Assembly: GCA_030490835.1 (NCBI GenBank)
Contig: CM059972.1
Coordinates: forward strand, 90,629,137-90,693,136
Direction of reading: 5' to 3'
Length of the DNA stretch: 64,000 bases
Origin: Annona cherimola
Lineage: Eukaryota > Streptophyta > Magnoliopsida > Magnoliales > Annonaceae
A program made the translations under genes and the position numbers. The notes beneath the pieces are model-generated. The model saw only the letters and a program-made list of their open reading frames with translations, made no database searches and had not been told where the DNA came from. The stretch's first letter is position 1, and each line of letters opens with the position of its first letter. Shown in pieces: positions 22,677 through 34,560 of this stretch.

Positions 22677-22879
22677 TAAGTCTTTTACAAAAGCAATAAT
22701 ATTCATCCATAGTAGATCCAAGCTAAACAAATTCATAAATTAAAAAAAATTATATCTTAATCATTAATAATTTGTAACATTTGTTTGCAAGATATTATTT
22801 ATACCATTTGATTAGTAATATAAATTAATTAAAATGTATACCTATGCGGATATTTTTATAGAAAATATCATATATTATG

Positions 22880-23735
22880 TTGTTTGAGGTGAGTTTGTTG
22901 AATTTACTTGCAGGGTCTTCATACTCTAATCTTAGAGCTGCATTTTGGAATCAGATCGATCTGATGAAATGGTACCCTCTTATCCTGTTCCTTTGCACCT
23001 GTTGGAGAGTGTGGTACTGCAGAAACAAGAACCATATGGAAAACCTCAAACCGGTTTTCATGGAGGTTCCAAAATGGGCATTACAGTTCATCTACCAGCT
23101 TCAATCGGCTGCAGGTTTGTCAAAGGGTGGACCATTGTTTCAGCATAGCCTTGCAATATTGCTTCGACCAATGGTTCGAAATCTCAAACTGAATGTGGAC
23201 GCTGCCTTCACATTCAGGATCATCGGGTGGGCGTCGGAGCTGTTCTTTTTGATTGACGGGGTGGATTTAAAGCAGCAAAATGCTGGTCCTAGTGCGGACT
23301 GTCGTATCCTCTGCTCGTGGAGGCAGAAGCTATGTTGTGTGGCACCCTTTGGATCTCCAACTCGGGCATTCATGCATGCGAATTTGAGTCCGATTCTTTG
23401 ATCCTTATCAACATGCTCAATGAATGTGGGGCGTTCAAGTCTCAGGTGGAGAAGATTAGAAGAACTGCATCAAATTTTGCAAAGTACGCGTTCTTCCATG
23501 TACTCTGGGAAGGAAACTTTGCTGCCCATCAGCTTGCTAACTATGCTCTGGTAGGAGAAAGAGAGTTCGATTGTACTTGGTGGGAAAGACCACCTCCATG
23601 TATGGTGGAATGCCTTTGTAAGGATTCCTTTAGTTTTAATGAAAATGGTGGTCTTGGGTGATCTTGGGTGATGTCTCTGTTTCCAGCCCTGGGTGATCTT
23701 GGGTGAGGATGACCCTCGTTCCATTAGGGGAAAAA
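22880..23735 (+). pseudogene. Degraded 3' end of a LINE (RNase H region)
   Basis: Translation in two frames gives WRVWYCRNK, NLKLNVDAAF, a short frame break near 23210-23300, then EAEAML, FESDSLILI, VLWEGNFAAHQLANYAL and CTWWERPPPCMVECLCKDSF. These align in order with the RNase H domain and extreme C terminus of the LINE at 38417-41131 (LNVDARM, REATALL, FETDSLLL, HGNGVAHALADF, WWNNPP). The front of the element is missing. The tail has short GGGTGATCTT repeats and ends in an A-rich stretch near 23730. No target duplication was found. Confidence 0.85.
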
Positions 23736-24694
23736 AAGGAAAAGAAAAATCACATCAGAATGTGTGAAGAAAGCAGGCCCTAGTATCAAACGGACCTTAC
23801 CATGAAGAACTCTCGGAGAGCATCTAACTGCTATGGTGAAAGCATCTCTCTCAAAGCAGTACCAGTTCCGCAGAAATTAAAGAGAAAGGGCACATTTGGC
23901 AATTGAAATGTATGGCATGGGATGGTAAACCATGGCATACACGTTCTTACACAGATGATTTAACAATCCAACCACTCTGTTTTTTCAACTTCACCTCTAT
24001 ATTCTAATTATTTTTCCTTTCAACTACTCTTATTTTAACTTTTTCTTGATTTCGCTGTTTATTCCAACTTTATCTCTATTATCTCGCGGCAATCACTCGA
24101 TTCCTAAAATATTCCCTTTCCTGCTACCCTATCCTAAAATTCCACAAACTTTTCAATTCCCAAACATCCCCAAAGTCAAGTCAATTCCAGAGTTCAGACA
24201 TCAAAAGGGCAGCACTGATTACTATTATTATTTTAACGTATGGATAGATCACAAAAGTAGATTTCGAAAATAGGACTCCTCATTGGAGACAACAAACATC
24301 ATTACATCATTTTGTTTTGCGGTTGAAGTTTGTACAAGTGTTTTTATAACTATGCATACGTACTAAAACCATTATACAACTGTGTTTGCGTGGCTATGCA
24401 TGCTTACTAAAAGCCCAGAACTAAACAACACTGCTACCATCGCAGCTAGATACAGACTTACAGTTTTAAAATTCCCCTAGAATCTAGTATCGACATTGCC
24501 ATAAACATTGCACAGGTTAAAGCTGCCTGGATGGAGGCATGACGAATGATTGGGTTCTTATAAAAAGCTGAGACTATTGCCACTCTTTCAATTTGACATA
24601 GAATGTCGTATCTGAGTCACTTGTGCAATACCATGTACACATGCATTGCATGCAGTGACAGCAGGTTTAAGTAAATAAACTGGCCTGCAGTTAG
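23736..24694. other. Intergenic region and NPC1 3' flank
   Basis: Contains the family E element (23903-24170) and, near 24400-24694, sequence that should include the NPC1 3'UTR on the reverse strand. No clear AATAAA was seen close to the NPC1 stop codon, which is not unusual in plants. Confidence 0.4.
23903..24170 (+). mobile_element. Family E MITE-like element
   Basis: Bounded by GGGCACATTTGGCAATTG and CAATTCCCAAACATCCCC, which are loosely inverted. The interior shares CACCTCTATATTCTAATTA with the reverse strand of 11166-11356. No clean target duplication. Confidence 0.45.
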
Positions 24695-27600
24695 TTAAGA
24701 GCTGGCAAGTCCAGAAGCCCTGCTGGTTAGAGAAGGCCTCATCGTGACAATAGCAGATTCATTAGCTCCAGCCCTCAAAGCAGCCCTCCCAGCTTCTAAA
24801 AACCTTGCAACTGCATCCTCAGCATACTGGTTAGCTTGGCGCACTGTCATGCTCTTCCCAATATCCGGGTATGAGTTGAGGACATGATCTCCATTGAGCT
24901 GCGAGGCTAGCTGAATGAGTTCCAACTGGAACTCTGAAAGAGCAGTGTCTTCCTTGGGTCCAGAAGTCCTCAAAGATCTTATGACCTCTGGGAGTTTTTC
25001 TGTAGCAACAACAAAACTTCATTATTGGGACCAACATGGTTTGAATATGTTGGCTTGTTTCTCTTTTAGTTCCACCAGGGAAAAATTTTTTTTAGGTGAA
25101 TCAAAGGGACAAATCATTTTGAAAATGTTATGGATTTAAGAACTTGGATGTTTTCAAATTGCGTAACATAAGTTCCGCTTGTTGTAAGCTTAAATAGGAG
25201 TTGGAAACAAAATCTTAAACTCTTTTATCTAGCTATTTTATCTCCCTACAAATAGTCGCTTCCAAAATCCATTTTGCAGTGATCAAGAATCTGATCTCCA
25301 GGTGTGCGTATGGATGTACAAGATGCAACAACTTGCGAACAAATCAATTCTAGGTACCCAAATTAAGAACAAGCTAGTGAATAATAACAATTTAGAGAAC
25401 ATTCTACCTAATCAACACAATAACTAACAGTGATAGATCCATGCTAAGGGAAATTTTTACCAACTCGATCATAACCCTATACCAAGAGCCTGTTGGGCAC
25501 TCTCATTCCACCGCCAAATTTTCATATATAAGAGACTATATTTTATCAAAAATGATCTTGTATGCCTGGTTGTTATTTGGCTAAGTAACAATCTCATGTA
25601 TCATATATATATATAGTTCATTTTGATGTTCGCCTACAGTATTTAGTTCATATACTAAAATTTATTGTTTTTGGATATATATATATATATATTTTATAAA
25701 GTTTCAAAAAAAATTTCACCCATCTCACACTTCCCCACGCATGCAAAAGGTAAAATTTTGTAAAAACTATATACAAAAAATCGAAAATGACAAAATTTGG
25801 TGTGCATGATCCAAATACATGTGGGGTTTACATAAAAGTGAAAAAAATATATAAACTATACAAGATTGTTACTTAGCTAAGTAATACAAGATCATCATCC
25901 ATGTTTTATACCCTATTAAAATACGTCTTCATACTCTTCAAATAAATTTCTTTATCTCATCTCACATTAGTTTTACTTCAACATCTCATGCATTATCCTA
26001 TTCTGCCTTCAAATAATCTTCTTACTTAGGTTTCGTATTCTATTCTTGCAAATAACACCACTTGATTGTAATCATCACACAGATCTTATATTCTTCCTTG
26101 TTTGTATACATGTACTATGTATCTAATTATCCATTATCAATACATATGTATCATGGTTAAACTCTTACCAAATACAACATTACAATCCCCATATAATGAT
26201 AAATCCATTATTCAATGAAGGAAAAAACCAATTTGGCTCATAGATGAGCCACTATTTAGATGTTATAATGTATCTCTTTTCTTGAAAATAGTATTTACTA
26301 TAGCTAACCATATGTCATAATAAAGTCTTAATCTTCACCAATTTTATTCTTAGATCAAAGCCAAAACATCCACAAATGTGTTCTATTAATTTCGATTCCA
26401 TGTCCAAATGTTATTTCTTAATTACATTATCTAATCCTACTTTTGATGTATAACTGGTAAAGACATTAATTATCTCTTTATTTAATATAAATTTTACTTG
26501 TATGATCCTATCACCAACTTTATTAATATTGACAGATTTATCTTTTAAATTTCTTTCAAATACTTTGTCTACTTGATTTCTCTATCCTTTCCTATATACC
26601 ATAATTAAACCCACTGACCTCTTTAGCCTTTGCCCCTTCCTATGTAATCTCTTAGAAGCAAAGTACATTGATTTTTCTTCTCCACATGATATTCACTAAC
26701 TCTATACTAAATTAGAAAAGGGCTTCTGTACTTCTCATGGCAAAGGGAGCCCTTTAGCTTTGGACTCACTTCTATATTCAGGAACACCCAGAACGGATAG
26801 GAATCCTTGTCTATTTTTCACAAAGATTAGCTATTACCCAATGTTGATTTTGGGTGTGTTTGGTAATGAATAAAACTTTTGATGAAAAGTTTTGGATAGT
26901 AAAAGTTGTCAAATGATGTGATATGATAAGGGTAATGATGAGCAGTAAAAAGGATGAAGTTAAAATAGATAGGTTAGTTGTGTGGATAGTTGTGTAAAAA
27001 TGATTGAAAAGTAAGGTAGTTGTATAGGAAAATGTGAAAAAATAATTAAAAAATATGATAATTATGGAGAGTGAAAAGTTTTAACTTGAAATTTTCTATC
27101 AATTGCCAAACACACTCTCTGATTACATCCTATTAACCATTCCTCGCTTCTCATAGAATGCAGGTAACAATACGCCAAATTGCTAATTGGGAACCTTAAC
27201 ATCAGAAACTAAAACAGCCATTGGAACACATGTTATAAGATAAGGCACAGACATTAACACTGATTCCTGACCTGACATCATGCCAACCCTCCTTTTTAAT
27301 TCTGAGTTAAAGACCATACGAAAGAATTAACATCATATTTTATACTTGTGTCAAGAAGGTGAAGATGTTCCAATTGATAGGAAGAGCACAAACCTGGGCA
27401 ATCACCACGAGGACTGTCACGAAGGGAGAAATAATTCTCAAAGGTCCCAGCCCATGCATCCCTCTTTGTTAGAAAATTTGATTTGAGATTAAAAAGTTTC
27501 TTTACTGTAGCAGGAATAGATGAATGCTCAAAGTGGGAATAGGGTGTTGGTCCATTTGGTTCATGGATCACTGCAAAAGAACAGAAGTCAAAACAATACT

Positions 27601-30600
27601 TTAGCAGGATTTAACTCTTAAATAATATAATAAAAGTGTATAAAGTCCACTGCAAAAAATTTCGGTCAAAATCCTTATCAAAGAAGCAGATAAAATATAT
27701 AAACCCAATGTAGCTACCAGTTGATAATTAGAGCATTTTCTAGATATGTTCCACACACAGAAAGACTACTTTTTAGTTGCTTAGGAGAATCATTGAAGTT
27801 TCAGTTACTTAAATACCACAAAGAAAATCATTTGAACAGTTAGATTTGGGCCTAAATTCCATGACTGATTTATGGTTTCTGATACATGGACAATGTAAAC
27901 TCATTGAAATTTCTGTTTATAACATATGACAAACAAATCATCTGGACCATGTAGAGTAAAAAATTTGAAACCAAAACCAATATTACCTGATATAGGGCAA
28001 GCCAGACTAGCTCTCTCCCTCTAACAAGTGAACCACTAGTATTATTGAGGTAGCTCTAATTATGGAGGTGGGAGTCCCACTCCCTGATGACTAAGCTCAC
28101 ATTCACTGATAGAGTAGAGTTTCAAGTAATCCTAAGCACTAACCTTTAAGGAGAAATAGATGATGTAATATGAATTAGGGGTGTTAACGGTTCGCGTTTG
28201 ACGGGTTGAAGCCTAATCCTAATCCTAACCCATATTTTAACCCTAATCTGTTTATTAGCTCATTAAAAAAACCTCAATTCTAATCTATTTACAATCCATT
28301 TAATATACGGGGTGGAGGGTTGTATAATAGACGACTTGAAAGCTTAAACTCTAGCAGACAATGATCTCGCGAGGAGAGGCAAGAGGGTATTTTTGACGCA
28401 ATATACAAAACAGTAACAGGAAAGTGGAATTAGGACAGCAGTGAGAAAATAAAATTTAGGTGATGGTAGGAAGACTTAGCAGGGGGAAAACAACTAATGG
28501 GTTTACATTTATACATATAAAATTCTAACGAGTTAAACAAATTAAATAGGTTAAATGGGTTACTAAATGGGTTAATGGGTTACAAAATTTCAACCATAAT
28601 CCGTTTATTTAATTAAATAGTTGAACAGATTAGTGGATCGTAATTCATTTATTCAAAAATTTCAACCTAAACCCATTTATAAACAGGTTGGACAAACGGG
28701 TTGACTATGACCATTAACACCCATAATATGAACTAGGGGTGTAAATAAGGTTGGTTTCAACCTGAACCCGAGTAACCCAATCTGATTTATAATAAGGTCG
28801 TGTTGGACATTTCGAAAAAATAAATTATATAATATAATTTCAAAATTGGGTTGGTTTGGGTTGAATGATTGTTAACCTGACCCGACTTGATTTCATATAT
28901 TAGGGTACAATATCATATATTATAAATAAATAGTCTTACATTAATACATAATATATAGGAATTAACTAGACATTATTGCTTTGAAATAAGATTATTTATC
29001 AATTATATCATTGTGTAAGTCATAAACTGGAAAGTATTCCTATAAAAATGATTAATATTTATTTTCATATAAATTTATATTTTAAAATAGATTTAATTAA
29101 GCAAAATATTTTTAAATATTATCTATTTATTAATCCGATTTCTAACCTGAATCGAACTAATTTCTATAGAGTTAAAATAGGGTCAGGTCAAGGAGCGAAA
29201 AATAGGGTCGGGTTAAGATTTTATAAGGTGGGTTAAAGTTGTGTTTACTCCAACCCAAGTCAACCTGACCTGATTTACACCCCTAATATGAACTACTAGA
29301 AAGAAGAATTATTTGACTCACACTCACTAGAATCCTTCCAAAGTTTTGTGATTGCAGACGCCCAAGAACAATTAACTCCCAAAAACTTCTCAAAGCAAAC
29401 ATAAACAAAAAAAACAGACTATTCTGCTCCATACAACTCGAAAGTACAGATAATGCAAAAACTCTGACTAATGTTCGATTTCAGAGCAATCAAAAACTGT
29501 AAAAAATTACAATATTATTACAAATGAAAAAATATTTCATAATAAACTGACGATAGAAGCATGTTTTGCCGTGACATACAAAAGGAACATCAAACAATTT
29601 AAACACTTTGTTGAATTAGTTCATGGCAGAACAAGAAACCCCTGTTTCTTCCTCAAGCAAATACAACGATTCATAGGAAACTATTCAGCAACTTCTAAAA
29701 GCATGATCTAGAAATGATGAAAATGAGATCAATATTATGAAGCCAAACAAAGCACTAACAGAAAAATCAAGATCACCAACATCCAGCTCATCTTGATCTG
29801 CATGATTCGCAACTTGTCATCATCATAGTAACAATATGTAAGGACCAGAACCATGGCATTGGTAATTTTTCTTCTACACTAGTTAATTACTAATAAAATT
29901 TACCTCCGTAGGAAGCCAAAATCCTCCCCGAAAATCTTCCCACGGGAACACATTCAATCAAAAGAATGAAAGGAAAAGCAAAAGAAGTCTTCCTAACCTG
30001 TTCCTTTCTCAATCCAGGGAGAGACCAAGAATGTGGGCACTCGAACACCCAGCCTGTCGAATTTGAAGTAGAAAGGGTCAGGCCCCACAATCCCATCTGG
30101 GTTGGGTACCCCAGAAACGGGCGTCGGCACATGATCATAGAACCCTCCATGCTCATCATACGTGATCAGCAGCGCCGTCTCGTTCCACTGCGGACTTTCC
30201 CGCAAGGCCTCATAAACCTCCTTCACCAGTTTCTGCCCCAGTGCGACGTCGTGCGACGGATGGTCGTCGTTGGCAGGATCCAGCTTCACATCGAAGTAGC
30301 GCTGCTCGATGACAGCGTAATTGGGCAGCTTGCCCCACTTGGCGTGGAGCTTGAACATAGGCCTGAACATGTGGAACTTGGAGATGTGCTTAAGCTTGCG
30401 GAGGCTCTTGAAGAAGAGAGTGGCGGGGATGTTCTGGTAATAAATCCCGAAGCTGAGGTTGTTCTCGTCGAGGGAGTCGAAAATGGTCTTTTGGGGGAAG
30501 CCGTGGATGAGGTCCTTGCGGACGTTGCTGGAGGCGCCATGGGAGGTAGCGGAGTGGACGTAGAAGCGGTTGGGCTGGGTGGAGGTGGGGACGGAGGCGA

Positions 30601-31117
30601 ACCAGCGGTCGAAGACGGCGAATTGGTCGGCGAGGGCGGTGTAGGAGGGGAGGAGGAGGGGGTCGAAGCCGCTCATGACCGTGCGGGACATGCCGGGGGT
30701 CATGGACTCGGCCTGCTGGGCGAAGCCGGACATGGGGGCCGGGTTGGCGGAGGTGTCTTCGGAGGCGAAGATCTGCTCGCGGATGGCCTGGAAGGAGTGG
30801 CCGGGATCGGAGTCAACGAAGAGGGCGTCGTTGGAGACGGGGATTTTAGGGGAGGAAGGGTCGGAGGCGTTGAGGAGGTTGAATTCGGAGCCGCTGAGAC
30901 CATCGACTTCGGGGCGGGAGGATCGGAGCCAGCCGAGGATGTGATCGAAGGAGCGATTCTCCATGACGAGGATGACGATGGTCTTGATGGGGCCTTTGAT
31001 CTCGTGCTTGTGCTTCTTGGGGAAGGGGAAGGGGAAAGCTAGGGTTTGGGGGGAGAAGGAGATAAGAAGGAGATGAGAGAGGAGGAGGAAGACAAGGAGA
31101 CGACGGGAAACCGCCAT
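24695..31117 (-). CDS. NPC1: Non-specific phospholipase C (NPC1-like), three coding exons
   Basis: Reverse-strand exons 31117-29998, 27570-27394 and 24999-24695 give 533 residues, close to Arabidopsis NPC1. Introns are 2,427 and 2,394 bp with GT-AG borders and matching phases. It belongs to the phosphoesterase family (PF04185), enzymes that cleave phospholipids such as phosphatidylcholine to diacylglycerol. Residues 1-27 are a hydrophobic signal peptide, suggesting secretory-pathway entry. Signature motifs are ENRSFDH (53-59), TQPNR (180-184), [10 protein letters not shown] (282-291) and [10 protein letters not shown] (321-330), all intact. The middle exon ([26 protein letters not shown]) and last exon ([22 protein letters not shown] end) fit NPC1 better than NPC2. 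The start at 31117 gives MAVSRRLL; an in-frame ATG 14 codons upstream is less likely. Exon 1 is strikingly GC-rich and produces long spurious antisense frames. Confidence 0.96.
26852..27117 (+). mobile_element. Family A Tourist-like MITE in NPC1 intron 2
   Basis: Well preserved: GGGTGTGTTTGGTAATG at the left and CAATTGCCAAACACACTC at the right, with the near-palindrome AAAACTTTTGATGAAAAGTTTT inside. It lies between NPC1 exons 2 and 3, in antisense orientation to the gene if the GGGTGTG end is taken as left. The target duplication is not clear here. Confidence 0.8.
28177..28724 (-). mobile_element. Family D TIR element in NPC1 intron 1
   Basis: A 548-bp element with ends AGGGGTGTTAACGG and, inverted, ATGGGTGTTAATGG. 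It is flanked by AATATGAATT (28167-28176) and AATATGAACT (28725-28734). The reverse strand matches the left part of the element at 4319-5176. Internal sequence near 28320-28500 is different. No coding capacity; Mutator-like affinity inferred from the 9-10-bp duplication. Confidence 0.75.
28735..29284. mobile_element. Second AGGGGTGT-ended TIR element, back to back with the first
   Basis: A 550-bp element with ends AGGGGTGTAAATAAGG and, inverted, AGGGGTGTAAATCAGG. It is flanked by a perfect AATATGAACT duplication (28725-28734 and 29285-29294). Its left duplication is also the right duplication of the element at 28177-28724. Its interior carries repeated GGGTTGGGTT/AACCTGACC motifs and is otherwise AT-rich. 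Confidence 0.75.
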
Positions 31118-31414
31118 CTTCGCCGGCGGAGGAGGAGAGACTACGGAGAAGAAGAACACTCGTCCTGGGTTTCACTCCGCATTATGGTTGCGTTTTATTA
31201 TGTTGGATTTTCAATCTGAGGTAACGTTAGAGAAGTCAGAAGACTCAGAACTGGTAAAAATAAATAAAAACAAAAAAATTTAATGATAATAGTAGCTATT
31301 TTTTTTTAAAAATAGATATTGATAAAATATAATAAGGATAATAATGAAGAGTAAAGGAAGTAAAAATATATATATATAATAATTGTATTGAAAGATATAA
31401 AAAAATAATACAGA

Positions 31415-31447
<33 letters not shown>

Positions 31448-31729
31448 CATAATAATAATAACAATAAGCTAGATAATATGACCGAGTTTCACTTGTATAT
31501 TACGGGGTTACATATAAGGGGACCATGTAACTTTTTTTAATTTTATGATTTTGATTTTTTGTAAAAAAATTTAATTCATTTATTATGTTTAACATTATTT
31601 GTTTAGTTAACTAAAAGTAATCCTGTTTGCCGGTCTCTTTTAAAAAATTTAATTACAATATATATTTTTTATTTTTTATACACTTATTTATCTAAGTATA
31701 TTTAACATAGAAAGGTGATAAGGTGCCAC
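31118..31729. other. NPC1 5' flank and AT-rich intergenic DNA
   Basis: The first 80 bp upstream of the NPC1 start read CT-rich on the gene strand and should be 5'UTR. A weak TATA-like AATAAAA occurs near 31195. Beyond 31260 the sequence turns very AT-rich and includes the trinucleotide repeat at 31414-31468. Confidence 0.4.
31414..31468. repeat. (AAT)n microsatellite
   Basis: About fifteen AAT/ATA triplets with single interruptions (TCAT, ACA) near the right end. Confidence 0.95.
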
Positions 31730-32065
31730 CGGATGCATAGCCACCTCCACGCATTTGGCTAAAAAATTTATTTTTTTAAATTTTTTTTATAAATAAGTAG
31801 AATTAGATGTATTTAACCAATAAACTAATTTTTACTATTTTTAGATGCTTTTAAGTTTTTTTATTTTTAAACACGGTGACATTTTGGTAAATTTTTAAGT
31901 CAGAAATTACAAAAAATATCATTGTGTTTAAAAATAAATAAAATATTTAAAACATCCAAAAATGATAAAAATTAGTTTATAAGTTAAATACACCTAGCTC
32001 TATTTGTTTATAAAAAATTCAAAAAAATAAAAAAAAGTTCTGCGGCCAAAATTAATGGGATCACA
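31730..32065. mobile_element. Family C hairpin MITE
   Basis: The arms mirror each other around about 31895: AGATGTATTTAACCAATAAACTAATTTTTAC on the left returns inverted as AAAAATTAGTTTATAAGTTAAAT on the right, and AAACACGG/ATTGTGTTT flank the centre. Termini are GGTGCCACCGG-like and GCGGCC-like and are not exact. Confidence 0.65.
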
Positions 32066-32224
32066 TATCTTTAATATATAAACCAAGTTTTACCATTTTT
32101 AGATAAGTGTATATATTTTTTTGAAATTTTAGTTATAAATGAGTTTTTTAAAGTGGGCTAAACGAGGTATTTATTTAACCTGAGCTCACTAGATTATTCT
32201 TTTTAGTTAATAAACTAAATTTCA

Positions 32225-32560
32225 TCTAAATTAAGTATGTGCATCGGCTACATATGTTTAAAATACATACTCATATGTAAATTATAAAAAAAAAATGCAT
32301 AGATCCATCAAACATGTATTATAATGGAATAATACTTTATAGAATCATTTATTTACGTAAAAATGATATTTTAAATGGTTTAGATGTTGAAAGTACTACT
32401 TTACAATTCATATTTTTGTATTAAATTATTTTATTACGTTGATTTTATATATTTATTGATGGAACTTATTATGATATTAGACAAATCAGACAGTTTTTAT
32501 AATAATATAAATAATGTTAAATACAATAGACAGAGTGAATTTTATATCAACCATTAAGAA
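32225..32560. mobile_element. Diverged family B MITE relative
   Basis: Contains TAGAATCATTTATTTACGTA, TTTTAAATGGTTTAGATGTTG, TTTATTACGTTGATTTTAT and AATGTTAAATACAATAGAC-type blocks, as at 11590-11960 and 56290-56590. Confidence 0.5.
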
Positions 32561-33000
32561 TTTAAATACGAAGGAAGCTATATCCAAAAGAGATTTAATA
32601 AAAATTTGCCGGAATATGAAATTTTTTTTTATGAGAGCCAGAATATGAAAGTTAAAAAATAGAGGATGGACTTGGATTTTTCATTTGAAACCTCTTTCAA
32701 TCGTATCATGAGAATGAGGGATAATTGATGGACAACGGAAAAAAAGAGATCATATTAGAAATGAAACAATTATTATGGATAGAAAATCGAATATTATATA
32801 AGAAAATAAGAAAAGAGATTTTTAAAAGAAAATTTAAGCGGCAAATTCCATCCGAATGCGGCCAACCTGACGTAAATTGGCCGGTTCGGCAAGTTTTGGT
32901 GACAGCATTAATTGTATAATAAATAGTAACGGTGTTTTTGCAAACACACCCTGTTAATTTTTTTTTTTATGCACATTCATGTGTCGGGCCTGACTGAATG

Positions 33001-33340
33001 CACATTTAGCCTCGGTGCACTTCGGTGCATTTAGTTATTTTTTTAATAATTTTTATACAACTATTAATCTAATTATATTTAACACCTAAATTAATTTTTA
33101 CCATTTTGGAGACTTTTATGTATTTATTTTTAATTTTTTTCAATAGTATTTTTATAATTCATTAATTATGAAAATGTCACTAATTTTAAAAAATCAAAAA
33201 TAAATATTTAAAAGTCTCCAAAATGCTAAAAATTAATACACATGCTAAATACATTTAGATTAAAAGTTTATAAAAAAATTTCAAAAAAAATAAAAGAATA
33301 GATTTTTCTCTAGGGTCACTTAGGTGCACTGTATCATAAT
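33001..33340. mobile_element. Family C hairpin MITE with GGTGCACTxxGGTGCA ends
   Basis: The left end CTCGGTGCACTTCGGTGCATTTAG is mirrored by CACTTAGGTGCACTG on the right. The arms share ATTATATTTAACACCTAAATTAATTTTT in inverted form (AAAATTAATACACATGCTAAATACATTTAG). The centre is near 33170. Similar ends occur in the nested set at 51545-52480. Confidence 0.65.
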
Positions 33341-33399
33341 TCTTTATATATTACATCATCTTTAAAATATATAAAAAAAATATCATTTGACAAATATCT

Positions 33400-34077
33400 T
33401 ATTATATTTTAATTTTTCTTATAATATTTCATAATATCTTAACTAGTGAACACTCGGGCTGAAATTTCAAACAGACCCACTACGAATGCTTGAATTTTGT
33501 TGCCCTTAAGGGTCAAAGTTGTGTCACCATCTCCCGAGGTGAAATGTTGCTACCATTGACTTAAAAGCCTGTGGCCGCCCTATCTCCTGATATATCGCAT
33601 ATGCCTGAATGTTGCGATATGTCATCCACGCCGTCCATCTATTTGATCGCGTTTTAGCCGTTGGATTGTGTCCGAATATGCTAAGAAGACAATGCAGGCA
33701 GCTGGTACCATGTAGCAAGACAGCAGATGTGACAAATGCAGCACCCGGAAATTTGAAAATCAGAGGCGCTGGAATATTTGTTATTCCGCAACCTAGAGGC
33801 GTTGGATTAGATTGGGCAATCTATTCTTCCGACGTTCTCGATTGGGAGTGAAAACACTGAGGCGACGAGAATCGAGCTGCCCATTCTTCCGACATTTTCC
33901 TCGTCAACCTCTTCTTCAACAGAGCCTTGCATGAAACAAAACGGGCGAAAAAAACTCAATACCAATTCTATTCGGAGAAAACAGAGATGCAGCCAGCTAG
34001 ATTTGGACTTCACCATGGATTTTGCATACCAAACAAGTGGTTCTTTTTATTTTTCAATTTAAGGACTATTGAGTCTG
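33400..34077. other. Less AT-rich segment without recognised genes
   Basis: More balanced base composition than its surroundings. It contains imperfect direct repeats such as ATTCTTCCGACGTT (33827) and ATTCTTCCGACATT (33883), with nearby CGTTGGATT and GGCGACGAG motifs. No frame longer than about 80 codons and no protein similarity were recognised. Confidence 0.35.
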
Positions 34078-34560
34078 ACGTACAAAGCATACAGATCCAG
34101 AAAAATAACCATTGAGCTTAAACTTGAGACCCACTTATAAACTACCAGGAACTTTTTCTCCTTGTCGATGTGGGATTTAGTTTTGGGTTATTACAAGCCC
34201 ACCACCTTCTGACAAGTACGTCCCTAAACTACAACTCAATTATGGGCTTCTACCTACAGCCCTAACTTTCACTGGCTCAACTCTCTAAACCACATCTATT
34301 AAAGGGGAAACCACTTTAATGCCACTTGTAACGCATATACCCAGAAAAGTGACTATCGGGCCTAATATACAGAGTACACAGACCTAGAAAAACGACCATT
34401 GGGCCTGTGGGCTATGGTTATGACAATGTTAACCTAATAGCTCAGTTACGTTATTTTAAAACGCGTCACACCGTGTTTAACCTTGATGCCCACTTATAAA
34501 TTACTAGGAGCTTTCTCCCCTTTTCGATGTGGGATTTGGTTATGAGCTATTACAGTAGGC
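34078..34560 (+). repeat. Duplicated retroelement-like segment with CGATGTGGGATTT motifs
   Basis: Two diverged copies occur: one near 34078-34200 and one near 34355-34555. Each has CAGA(T)CC(T)AGAAAAA, AACCATTG(A/G)GC, CCCACTTATAAA, TACTAGGAGCTTT and CGATGTGGGATTTGGTTAT-type blocks. The CGATGTGGGAT motif is common in plant LTRs and related non-autonomous elements; that link is inference. Confidence 0.45.

Noticed and set aside
22451..22699. 82-codon frame rich in Ile, Phe and Leu
   Set aside because: It is the reverse-oriented interior of a family A MITE. The same kind of frame arises in other copies (19842, 51148, 49107).
29966..31042. 358-codon + strand frame opposite NPC1 exon 1
   Set aside because: It is the antisense shadow of GC-rich NPC1 coding sequence, a low-complexity Gly/Glu/Val string; the reverse strand has a full conserved enzyme.
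33609..34115. Short frames in the less AT-rich 33.4-34.1 kb segment
   Set aside because: None exceeds 80 codons or resembles a known protein; frames on both strands are equally poor.
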